Assembly: GCA_002368805.1 (NCBI GenBank)
Contig: DFFH01000171.1
Coordinates: 1-9,915 of the forward strand
Reading direction: 5' to 3'
DNA from: Mageeibacillus sp. UBA3781
GTDB lineage: Bacteria > Bacillota > Clostridia > Saccharofermentanales > Saccharofermentanaceae
DNA length: 9,915 bases
The position numbers and the translations under genes are program-made. Positions 1 through 5,516 of this stretch are shown piece by piece. The notes below the pieces were generated by a model. The model worked only from the letters and a program-made list of their open reading frames with translations, was not told where the DNA came from and did no database searches. The first letter of the stretch is position 1. Each line of letters opens with the position of its first letter.

Positions 1-1040
1 TAGATCGCATTCAGACGGTCGTACCTTTTTGCGCCGTAGTTCTGGCCGGCGAAAGTCATGCAGCCCTGCGTGAAGGAATTCATGCCGGCGTAGATGAAAG
101 AATCAATATTCATGCACGCGGAATTACCCGCCATACAGGCCGTACCAAGTGAATTGACGCTCGACTGGATGATGACGTTTGAAAATGAGAAGAGCGTATT
201 CTGAAAACCTACCGGCAGGCCGAGTTTCAGGATCTTTGCCAGCGGTTTCTTATGAATGCGGAGCTCGAAGATGAAGATGCGGCACTCGCCATCGAGATGG
301 AAAAGTGCATTGCTCATAAGAACCGCAGAGAGAACTTGTGACGCGACTGTTGCTATGGCGACGCCCGCGACGCCGAGCCCGAAGCCGGCGACGAAAATGA
401 GATTCAGTATGACATTCAGCACGCCGGAGATCGTGAGATATACCAGCGGACGGCGTGTGTCGCCTCTGGCCACGATGATCGCGCGGCCGAAGGTATAGAT
501 CATGAAGGCAGGCGAGCCGATGAAGTAGATCCGAAGATACAGGGTCGCCTGATCGATCGAGTCAGAGGTCGTGCCCATCCACTCGAGAAAAGTTCTCGCG
601 AACACGCAGCCGATGATGCCTGTTATGACCCCGAAGATGATGCCTAATGAGAAGATCGTGTGGGTCAGGTCGTGGACTTTGTCCATCTTCTTCGCGCCGA
701 GAGTCGATGCGAGAACGACGGTCGCGCCAAGGGAAATACCGATAAACAGGTTGATAATGAGATTGATCAATGGCGCACAGGAACCGACCGCCGCGACCGC
801 AGTGTCGTCGACGAACTGCCCGACAACGACGATGTCTGCTGCATTGAAGAGAAGCTGGAGGACCTGTGTCAGTACGATCGGAACACTATAAAGGATCAGA
901 GGCACGAGAACGCCGCCATTGATCATATCGACTTCATGGCTTTTTCTGCCCAGCCGGGAAGACTTCCCGCCAAGTGCGGCGTGAAGTTTCTGTGTTCCGA
1001 TTTTTCTTTCCGAATTTAAGCGCATAAAAGTATTTCCCAT
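1..1040 (-). CDS. MATE family multidrug/Na+ efflux transporter (partial, C-terminus outside window)
   Basis: This reading frame runs off the left edge after 346 codons, while full MATE proteins are about 450 residues. Seen: a basic, polar N-terminal extension of about 38 residues, then the typical MATE opening with VPLILYSVPIVLTQVLQLLFN followed by AADIVVVGQF, a long run of hydrophobic helices, and the GAKR stretch that begins the second half. By family knowledge it is an inner-membrane antiporter that exports cationic drugs or metabolites using Na+ or H+; the substrate cannot be read from sequence. The start is uncertain. ATG 1040-1038 has AGG directly against it, too close for a ribosome site. 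ATG 1025-1023, five codons later, sits behind GGGAA and would suit an extended -10 at 1044-1052. An inverted repeat surrounds this start region. Family assignment is confident; the start is not. Confidence 0.93.
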   Translation of the reverse strand, partial: MGNTFMRLNSERKIGTQKLHAALGGKSSRLGRKSHEVDMINGGVLVPLILYSVPIVLTQVLQLLFNAADIVVVGQFVDDTAVAAVGSCAPLINLIINLFIGISLGATVVLASTLGAKKMDKVHDLTHTIFSLGIIFGVITGIIGCVFARTFLEWMGTTSDSIDQATLYLRIYFIGSPAFMIYTFGRAIIVARGDTRRPLVYLTISGVLNVILNLIFVAGFGLGVAGVAIATVASQVLSAVLMSNALFHLDGECRIFIFELRIHKKPLAKILKLGLPVGFQNTLFSFSNVIIQSSVNSLGTACMAGNSACMNIDSFIYAGMNSFTQGCMTFAGQNYGAKRYDRLNAI

Positions 1041-1078
1041 CCTGTCATAGCAGAAATACTACCATAACGGATGGGAAA
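1033..1078. promoter_or_regulatory. 10-bp perfect inverted repeat spanning the MATE start and promoter region
   Basis: TTTCCCATCC at 1033-1042 is matched exactly by GGATGGGAAA at 1069-1078, with 26 bp between. The left arm contains the upstream candidate ATG of the MATE gene. Between the arms, on the minus strand, lies TGCTATGAC (1052-1044), which resembles an extended -10. Two inferred readings are possible: a pair of operator half-sites 36 bp apart around the promoter, or, if transcription starts further upstream, an RNA hairpin that would hide the start region. No regulator gene lies beside it in the window. Confidence 0.45.
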
Positions 1079-1177
1079 CCTGGTTAGATTCTTCGTTGTG
1101 CATTTAAGAGAAATCCGCGCTGTGCCACGCGACCTTTGTCATGCGTTTTCGATGGACAGATGCGAAATCAATACCCT

Positions 1178-1246
1178 GGAAGTGTAATCGCGATACCGTC
1201 AGTATACCCGTGCGATAGGAAAAGCACTCGCGATACCGTCAGTATA
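1178..1246. repeat. Two-copy direct repeat, 40-bp period, in the MATE/TerB gap
   Basis: TCGCGATACCGTCAGTATA occurs at 1188-1206 and again at 1228-1246 with no mismatch. Each copy is preceded at the same distance by GGAA (1178 and 1218), so the repeated unit is about 29 bp within a 40-bp period. Each copy holds a small dyad, ATAC-CGTCA-GTAT. The second copy's upstream part is the dispersed GAAAAGCACT motif. It lies downstream of the TerB-like gene and upstream of the MATE gene, both on the minus strand. It could be a tandem regulatory site or a short duplication; no T-run follows, so it does not look like a terminator. Confidence 0.6.
1219..1228 (+). repeat. Dispersed intergenic motif GAAAAGCACT, copy 1
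   Basis: An exact copy of the 10-mer, followed by CGCG. It overlaps the second unit of the 40-bp-period repeat and lies in the gap between the TerB-like gene and the MATE gene. This is the most divergent context of the four: only the 10-mer and the next pyrimidine-G are shared with the others. Confidence 0.5.
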
Positions 1247-1259
1247 TCCCGGGAAATCC

Positions 1260-1934
1260 TCAGTGCATGATGATCTGTCTTGTTCCGCAGTACGGGCAGA
1301 AGGTCTCCGTGTGGCTGGTGTTGATCTGAAGATCGGCGCCGCATCCGGAGCACTTCAGGGAAACGATGCGGGCTGCACCGGCAAACTGGCCATTCATATT
1401 GCCGCCCGGGAATCCCTGCTTGCCATAGACGTAGTTCTGGAATACCGACATGGCTTTCCGCTCGTTCTCGGTAACCCCATCCGTAAGCTCCGCGATGCGC
1501 TGGGCATCAGCCTGAAGCGTGGACAGCGTATTGGCATCGAGGCGGTTTAAGTATTTCTCGACATTCATGAAGTTTGACGAGCGGTCGGTCACGATCTGCT
1601 GGAGTTCATTTCGGAAAGAAGCAGAAGCATTCGGATTATTCATCAGGCTCGAACACATATAATCGAGGTCCATCTGCTCTTCGGGCGAGATGACGCCGTC
1701 GGCCTTTGCGATGTAGTAGCAGAGGGCGATACGTGCGAGCGCGATGTTAGCGACTGTGGTACCGGAGCTGCTAGGGTTCGGAACGCTCTGCGGTATGTAG
1801 TTTCCGGCCGGGGCGGGTTGGCTTCCGCCGAGAAGGTTATCGATGAGCGCCGAGCCTGCACCAAAAGCGAGTCCGCCGACGATTCCGCCGGTGACATCTC
1901 TTGCCAGTGAACGTAATAATGATCTGCCCAACAT
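1260..1934 (-). CDS. TerB-like domain protein with C-terminal zinc ribbon
   Basis: A 224-residue protein starting at ATG 1934, two bases past the stop codon of the upstream gene. Its ribosome site, GGAGGAG, lies inside the last codons of that gene, so the two are translationally coupled; the in-frame extension upstream to 2045 only overlaps the neighbour and is rejected. Seen: a glycine-rich hydrophobic segment at about 15-37 (glycine-zipper-like, possibly membrane-associating), a Pro/Ser/Asn linker, a helical domain at about 62-168 with KADGVISPEE, the acidic signature typical of TerB/DnaJ-like tellurite-resistance folds, and a zinc ribbon with C195-x2-C198 and C213-x2-C216 near the C-terminus. 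TerB-type domains are known in metal stress and envelope-associated complexes, but the function here is unknown. Domain calls are good; a role together with the membrane partner is inferred from coupling. Confidence 0.87.
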   Translation of the reverse strand: MLGRSLLRSLARDVTGGIVGGLAFGAGSALIDNLLGGSQPAPAGNYIPQSVPNPSSSGTTVANIALARIALCYYIAKADGVISPEEQMDLDYMCSSLMNNPNASASFRNELQQIVTDRSSNFMNVEKYLNRLDANTLSTLQADAQRIAELTDGVTENERKAMSVFQNYVYGKQGFPGGNMNGQFAGAARIVSLKCSGCGADLQINTSHTETFCPYCGTRQIIMH

Positions 1935-1935
1935 A

Positions 1936-2655
1936 TTAAAACTCCTCCATGCAGTAACTCTTCTCAGGATACATACCGAAGATTGCACCTTCTTTATTCT
2001 TGCCGATGTAGTAGTTTCCTGCGTCTTCCACCTCATCGTACACATATTTTACAACAGAAAGTGTTCTGCCGTCAGCAAGATAGATGTTGTACTCCTTGTG
2101 ACTGGTTTTGTGTCTTCCTCTTCCTGTTCTGACCGTCTTAGTATCCTTACGGGTGACCTGCGCATATTCGAGGGAGATCGTCGCGCTTTCGGGATCATCG
2201 GGCTGTTTGTTCAGTGACGAAAGCGTACCGTTATAGAATAAAATGCCCAATATGACTATAAATACCAGCGCCAAGGCGAGAGATATTATCTCCATAATGT
2301 TGGCGGGATCTCCCCGCATCCGGCCGCGGACGAAATTGACCAGTGTGACGATAAACCAGCCGACCAGTGAGAGAAACAGAGCTACCGCGACGATGGTCAT
2401 GATCATGAGGTTCCTGTTTGAGGTCTTGACATAGACATTATAGTCGGAGCGTAGAAGGTCGTCAGTCAGCACGGTTCGTCCGCTCTCATCCTGGACCAGC
2501 TCGATCTTGGCTCGCCCGTCTTCGATATCTGCCTTCGCTTTTCTTGCCTGAATTGAGCCATAGAGGATGGCGATACCAATTGCGAGAAACGCGATAATAA
2601 AGATGATGAGGATCGGTTTTTTTCCTGAGGCATTCGAAACCCTTACAAAGCGCAT
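1936..2655 (-). CDS. Hypothetical membrane protein, three predicted TM helices
   Basis: A 239-residue protein I do not recognise. Start ATG 2655 has GGAG 8 nt upstream. Seen: a short basic N-terminus, then hydrophobic helices at about 14-32, 84-107 and 121-142. Between helices 1 and 2 is a charged loop of about 50 residues. After helix 3 there is a soluble C-terminal domain of about 95 residues rich in beta-type residues and containing a very basic patch (TGRGRHKTSHKEY). The repeated Tyr-rich strands near the end suggest a small beta domain. It is co-transcribed with the TerB-like/zinc-ribbon gene, whose start lies immediately after this stop codon. The extended -10 at 2732-2724 is the likely promoter of the pair. 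It may be a membrane anchor or sensor for the partner; that is inference only. Confidence 0.85.
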   Translation of the reverse strand: MRFVRVSNASGKKPILIIFIIAFLAIGIAILYGSIQARKAKADIEDGRAKIELVQDESGRTVLTDDLLRSDYNVYVKTSNRNLMIMTIVAVALFLSLVGWFIVTLVNFVRGRMRGDPANIMEIISLALALVFIVILGILFYNGTLSSLNKQPDDPESATISLEYAQVTRKDTKTVRTGRGRHKTSHKEYNIYLADGRTLSVVKYVYDEVEDAGNYYIGKNKEGAIFGMYPEKSYCMEEF

Positions 2656-2679
2656 GTGTTTACTCCATTGTTTAGACCG

Positions 2680-2697
2680 TTCCGCGCGAAAAGCACT
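2680..2697 (+). repeat. Dispersed intergenic motif GAAAAGCACT, copy 2 (18-bp form)
   Basis: TTCCGCGCGAAAAGCACT here is identical to the copy at 5308-5325. It lies 25 bp upstream of the membrane protein start, inside the 5' leader predicted from the extended -10 at 2732-2724. It would therefore appear in that transcript as its complement, AGTGCTTTTCGCGCGGAA. Confidence 0.6.
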
Positions 2698-2723
2698 TGT
2701 CCGGCCGTTTATTTTCTTGAATC

Positions 2724-2732
2724 ATTATAGCA
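2724..2732 (-). promoter_or_regulatory. Extended -10 promoter for the membrane protein/TerB operon
   Basis: The minus strand reads TGCTATAAT, a perfect -10 hexamer with the TGn extension, about 70 bp upstream of the membrane protein start. No good -35 is seen 16-19 bp further upstream, which is tolerated for extended -10 promoters. The predicted start near 2717 gives a leader of roughly 60 nt. Confidence 0.55.
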
Positions 2733-2882
2733 ATAATGTTGCATCCGGAGTAGTTTCACAGTGCAAAAATGGAGAGAGCTAATTATTCCTCCCGTGCGAA
2801 ATAGCGGATGCGAAAAAAGGGAAGGGTGCAGATCTTCAGTCTGTCTGATAACCGTGGCAGGCACGCACCTGAGCGCGGCCTC

Positions 2883-4061
2883 TTATCCTTTCTTTTTCTT
2901 TCCGACCAGGACCCGGCGCGCAAGCTTCGCGACGACGCGGTAAGGCGCGGGCTGGAGTGCTTTTCGGGCTTCCTTCAGCTTCTCTCTGATCGGGATGCTC
3001 TGCGGACAGTGCTGCTCGCATTTGCCGCAGCCGACACAGCGGGAAGCATCCGCGGGCTCAAGACGCAGCGCGATGGTCTGGAAATATTCTTTTCTGCCGG
3101 TGCCTTTTTTCTCGGAGTACATATGGTTGTAGCAGGAGAAGATTCCCGGGATATCGACCCCGCGAGGGCAGGGGAGACAGTACTTACAGCCGGTGCAGCC
3201 GACCTTCGTGTTCTCGTTGATGTAGCCCTTGATTCTCTCGATCATGGAGAATTCTTCCTGGCCCCAGGCGCCTGCCTTCGCGTCGCTTGCGATGCGGGCA
3301 TTCTCCTCGAGCATCTCCAGGGAATTCATGCCGGACAGGACGCAGGTGATCTCCTTCTGGTTCCAGAGCCACCGGAATGCCCACTCGGCCGGGCTCCAGC
3401 CGTGCGGATCTTTCGCGATCTCTTTCTTCGCCTTTTCGGGAAGAAGATCGACGAGCTTTCCGCCGCGCAAAGGCTCCATGATGAATACCGGCACACCTTT
3501 TTCATACGCGGCGGCGATCCCTTCACGCCCGGCCTGCGACGTCTCATCCATATAGTTGTACTGCACGAGACTGAGCTCCCAGTCAAATGCAGCGAGAATC
3601 TTCTTATACATCTCCGTATTTCCGTGAAAAGAGAAGCCGAAGTGCAGGACGCGGCCCGATTTCTTCTGCTCGGCGATCCAGTCGCGGACACCGAGAGCTT
3701 CGAGCTTTTCCCACTGCGCGATATCCGTCATGTGATGGAAAAGATAGTAGTCGAGGTGGTCCGTCCGGAGGCGCTTAAGCTCCTCGTCGAGATATTTGTC
3801 CAGGTCGGATCTCTTCTTGACGAGATACTGCGGAAGCTTCGTGGTAAGAGTGATTTTGGAGCGGAGGTCATTCTTCTCGATGATCTTTCCGAGGGCGTCC
3901 TCCGAGCCCGGATAAATGTATGCCGTGTCGAAGTAGTTGACTCCGAGATCGATGGCGCGCAGTAGCTGCGCTTCCGTCTTCTCCATATCGATCGATCTGC
4001 CCTTCGTGGCAAAACGCATACATCCGAAACCTAATACCGGTAACCCATTCCGCTGCTGCAT
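2883..4061 (-). CDS. Aldo/keto reductase with C-terminal 4Fe-4S ferredoxin domain
   Basis: A 392-residue protein; start ATG 4061 has AAGGAG at 4074-4069, 7 nt away. Residues 1-270 form an AKR barrel with the catalytic tetrad visible as D45, Y50 (YFDTAYIY), K75 (LTTKLP) and H109 (LFHH). The C-terminal part carries two cysteine sets: C289, C292, C295, C298-Pro and C342, C345, C348, C352-Pro, a complete two-cluster ferredoxin pattern. Ferredoxin-tailed AKRs are common in anaerobic Clostridia and probably reduce carbonyl or sugar-like substrates with electrons passing through the clusters; the substrate is unknown. The tail ends in a very basic KKKK. It lies about 100 bp behind the patatin gene on the same strand with no terminator between, so co-transcription is plausible. 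A long plus-strand open frame over the same bases is a shadow. Confidence 0.95.
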   Translation of the reverse strand: MQQRNGLPVLGFGCMRFATKGRSIDMEKTEAQLLRAIDLGVNYFDTAYIYPGSEDALGKIIEKNDLRSKITLTTKLPQYLVKKRSDLDKYLDEELKRLRTDHLDYYLFHHMTDIAQWEKLEALGVRDWIAEQKKSGRVLHFGFSFHGNTEMYKKILAAFDWELSLVQYNYMDETSQAGREGIAAAYEKGVPVFIMEPLRGGKLVDLLPEKAKKEIAKDPHGWSPAEWAFRWLWNQKEITCVLSGMNSLEMLEENARIASDAKAGAWGQEEFSMIERIKGYINENTKVGCTGCKYCLPCPRGVDIPGIFSCYNHMYSEKKGTGRKEYFQTIALRLEPADASRCVGCGKCEQHCPQSIPIREKLKEARKALQPAPYRVVAKLARRVLVGKKKKG

Positions 4062-4136
4062 ACTATCACTCCTTAAACAAATATGTCTGTCCGTTTTGTG
4101 CTTGCCTGGAATCCCCAGGAATTGCTTCTGCTTTGA

Positions 4137-4164
4137 TGTCTGTCACTGTCTGCTGCTGTCTGCT
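4137..4164. repeat. Short 10-bp-period repeat around the patatin stop codon
   Basis: TGTCTG occurs at 4137, 4147 and 4157, exactly 10 bp apart, and CTGTCTGCT is repeated exactly at 4146-4154 and 4156-4164. On the coding (minus) strand this is a CAGACA-rich tract starting at the stop codon and running into the gap before the AKR. It looks like simple-sequence slippage. Confidence 0.4.
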
Positions 4165-5122
4165 ACTGCCCCAGAAACTTCCGGATCTCCGGAAGTCTCC
4201 TCGTTGCCTCCGCACGCCCGATCTGATAGACTCTCTCGAGTTCTTCCGGCTTCTTGCAGGCTCGTCCGATCCGAAGAGGTTCCGGCGGCCGGATCACGAT
4301 TGCTTCTTTCGCATCTTCCTTCGCCTGGATCTCCTGAAGCTGCCGGTTATACATCAGATGCCGGTCACGCATCGCCTTCACGACGGCTGGGTATTTCCGA
4401 AGAAAGATCTTAAAGAGAAGAGCGGATGCTTTTTTCTTCACATAGCCCTTCGGCTGCGTAAGCACGATGACATTCCGGTTATATCCGAGCTCCTCCATCT
4501 TCGAGTAGGGGATGGCATCGGCCATACCGCCGTCGAGAAGCTTATATCCATCGATGCGCACGACTTTCGAAAGGATCGGCATCGAGGCGGAGGCACGCAT
4601 CCACTCGATGTCCTTCATGCCGCCGTCCGTGCAGCGGTGATATACGATTTTTCCCGTGTTTACGTCAGTCGCGCCGATATAAAACTCCATCGGGTCCTTC
4701 GCAAATGTTTCCCGGTCGAAGATGTCCAGCTCGTCCGGGATCGCGCGGTAGCAAAAGTCGGCGCCGTAGTAATCGCCGGTCTTTAGAAGCGACCGGAAAC
4801 TGCAGTAGCGCGGGTCCTTGCAGTATTTTTTGTTGTAGCGGATCGGCCGCCCGATCTGGCGCGACTTGTAATTGCAGCCGAAGACGGCGCCGGCCGAGAT
4901 CCCGGAAGCCCCGTCGAAGCGGATGCCGTTTTCCATCAGGACGTCCATCACGCCGCAGGTAAACATCCCACGCATCGCACCGCCCTCCATCACCAGCGCC
5001 GCCCTGGTCGCCGCGCTATCTGCCTGGCCCGAAGCCGCCGCGCTTTCAATCGGTGCCGAAACCGCTGCAATATCTGCCTGGCCCGAAGCTGCCGCGCTTT
5101 CCGTTGTTTCTGTAGTATTCAT
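4163..5122 (-). CDS. Patatin-like phospholipase (YjjU-like)
   Basis: About 319 residues from ATG 5122. The open frame extends up to a GTG at 5176, but that segment has AT-rich non-coding-like codon use and contains a good -10 (TATAAT, 5164-5159), so 5122 is preferred. Numbering from 5122: an Ala/Ser/Gly-rich leader (1-40) with an internal duplication; the oxyanion-hole loop EGGAMRG (about 46-52); the nucleophile elbow GISAG with Ser76; and the partner Asp197 in LDGGMAD. Together these give the Ser-Asp dyad of patatin hydrolases. The C-terminal helices resemble the YjjU/DUF6363 branch. It probably hydrolyses acyl esters of lipids in the cytoplasm or at the inner membrane face; the substrate is unknown. 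There is no signal peptide. The low-complexity leader is unusual for the family. The AKR gene follows after about 100 bp. Confidence 0.92.
   Translation of the reverse strand: MNTTETTESAAASGQADIAAVSAPIESAAASGQADSAATRAALVMEGGAMRGMFTCGVMDVLMENGIRFDGASGISAGAVFGCNYKSRQIGRPIRYNKKYCKDPRYCSFRSLLKTGDYYGADFCYRAIPDELDIFDRETFAKDPMEFYIGATDVNTGKIVYHRCTDGGMKDIEWMRASASMPILSKVVRIDGYKLLDGGMADAIPYSKMEELGYNRNVIVLTQPKGYVKKKASALLFKIFLRKYPAVVKAMRDRHLMYNRQLQEIQAKEDAKEAIVIRPPEPLRIGRACKKPEELERVYQIGRAEATRRLPEIRKFLGQ
5017..5101. repeat. In-frame 54-bp-period duplication in the patatin leader
   Basis: A 31-bp stretch at 5017-5047 recurs at 5071-5101 with one mismatch. The period of 54 bp is 18 codons, so the frame is kept and the protein reads SAAASGQAD twice. 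It lies entirely before the catalytic domain and probably arose by a recent tandem duplication. Confidence 0.8.
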
Positions 5123-5158
5123 AATCACATTTCCATCAGTTTCAATTTCGATACTCCC

Positions 5159-5188
5159 ATTATATTTCCAAACCACCTCGTTTGGGAA
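5159..5188 (-). promoter_or_regulatory. Probable promoter of the patatin gene
   Basis: The minus strand reads TTCCCA (5188-5183), an 18-bp spacer, then TATAAT (5164-5159). The -10 is perfect; the -35 matches TTGACA at four of six positions. The predicted start near 5152 leaves about 30 nt before ATG 5122, which favours 5122 over GTG 5176. Confidence 0.5.
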
Positions 5189-5244
5189 TGGCTTGCGCCC
5201 ACGAACAAAGAAAAGTTAAAGAAAAAGAATTTCGTTCGCAAATT

Positions 5245-5283
5245 GCTCACCAGAAACGCAATTTAGGTGAGCGTTTAGGTGAG
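5245..5283. repeat. Overlapping inverted repeats (two alternative hairpins)
   Basis: GCTCACC (5245-5251) can pair with GGTGAGC (5266-5272). Alternatively CTCACC (5246-5251) plus AAACGC (5254-5259) can pair with GCGTTT (5271-5276) plus GGTGAG (5278-5283), a 12-bp stem with a small internal loop. TTTAGGTGAG is also directly repeated at a 12-bp period (5262 and 5274). The site lies upstream of both divergent promoters, so it is more likely a protein-binding site than an RNA element, though that is inference. Confidence 0.5.
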
Positions 5284-5307
5284 TGCCGCCCGATCCTCAT
5301 TTTTTGA

Positions 5308-5325
5308 TTCCGCGCGAAAAGCACT
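5308..5325 (+). repeat. Dispersed intergenic motif GAAAAGCACT, copy 3 (18-bp form)
   Basis: TTCCGCGCGAAAAGCACT, identical over 18 bases to the copy at 2680-2697, followed by CGCCC. It sits between the divergent patatin and dehydrogenase genes, upstream of both promoters. Confidence 0.6.
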
Positions 5326-5395
5326 CGCCCCACATCTTGATTATCAAACTATCGAAACATGACAAAATCTGGAGAAAAACTGGTCAACATATGAG

Positions 5396-5424
5396 AAGTA
5401 ATGACAAGTAATGAATGCTATGAT
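5396..5424 (+). promoter_or_regulatory. Probable activator-dependent promoter of the alcohol dehydrogenase/araC operon
   Basis: AAGTAATGA occurs at 5396-5404 and again at 5406-5414, exactly one helical turn apart. Directly after comes TGCTATGAT (5416-5424), an extended -10. No -35 hexamer is recognisable, and the repeats occupy the place where one would be. The layout fits an activator bound at the -35 region. The AraC-family protein encoded in the same operon is the obvious candidate, by inference. Predicted start near 5431, leader about 85 nt. Confidence 0.45.
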
Positions 5425-5452
5425 GACGTTGGATGAACATGAACGGGTTGGT

Positions 5453-5473
5453 GTCTGCGGCCGGACGGTTTTT
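5453..5473 (+). terminator. Weak terminator/attenuator-like hairpin in the dehydrogenase leader
   Basis: GTCTG (5453-5457) and CGGAC (5462-5466) form a 5-bp stem with one G-T pair around a CGGC loop, followed by GG and five T. It lies between the predicted transcription start and the ribosome site. The stem is short, so function is uncertain. Confidence 0.25.
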
Positions 5474-5516
5474 CGAATAGAAGACGAAGCGCCGAAGACA
5501 GAAAGGATGACAAATT

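Larger units (their letters stand above)
5123..5516. other. Divergent intergenic region between patatin and alcohol dehydrogenase genes
   Basis: This is the only gap over 300 bp. It holds the patatin promoter (5159-5188), a pair of mutually exclusive hairpins (5245-5283), dispersed motif copy 3 (5308-5325), an 11-bp palindrome TTGAT-T-ATCAA (5337-5347), the AAGTAATGA direct repeats with an extended -10 for the dehydrogenase (5396-5424), and a weak terminator-like hairpin in the dehydrogenase leader (5453-5473). I see no gene in it. Confidence 0.75.

Noticed and set aside
256..1019. Several plus-strand open frames in the first kilobase
   Set aside because: All are antisense to the MATE gene, whose translation is unmistakable on the minus strand.
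1935..2045. N-terminal extension of the TerB-like gene
   Set aside because: The frame is open upstream but overlaps the membrane protein gene out of frame; ATG 1934 has a GGAGGAG site at proper distance.
2766..2882. T-run and small dyads downstream of the ferredoxin-type AKR as a terminator
   Set aside because: On the minus strand CCCTTTTTT is present, but no stable GC-rich stem directly precedes it.
2956..2965. Reverse-orientation copy of GAAAAGCACT inside the ferredoxin-type AKR
   Set aside because: It lies in conserved-looking coding sequence (ARKAL) and may be chance codon choice; not counted with the intergenic copies, although a genome-wide count should include it.
2808..3965. Long plus-strand open frame (385 codons) opposite the ferredoxin-type AKR
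   Set aside because: It mirrors the codon structure of the intact AKR, which has the full catalytic tetrad and eight cluster cysteines; the shadow has no recognisable domain or ribosome site.
5337..5347. TTGATTATCAA palindrome as a defined operator
   Set aside because: It is a short palindrome in AT-rich DNA with no second copy in the window; noted only within the intergenic description.
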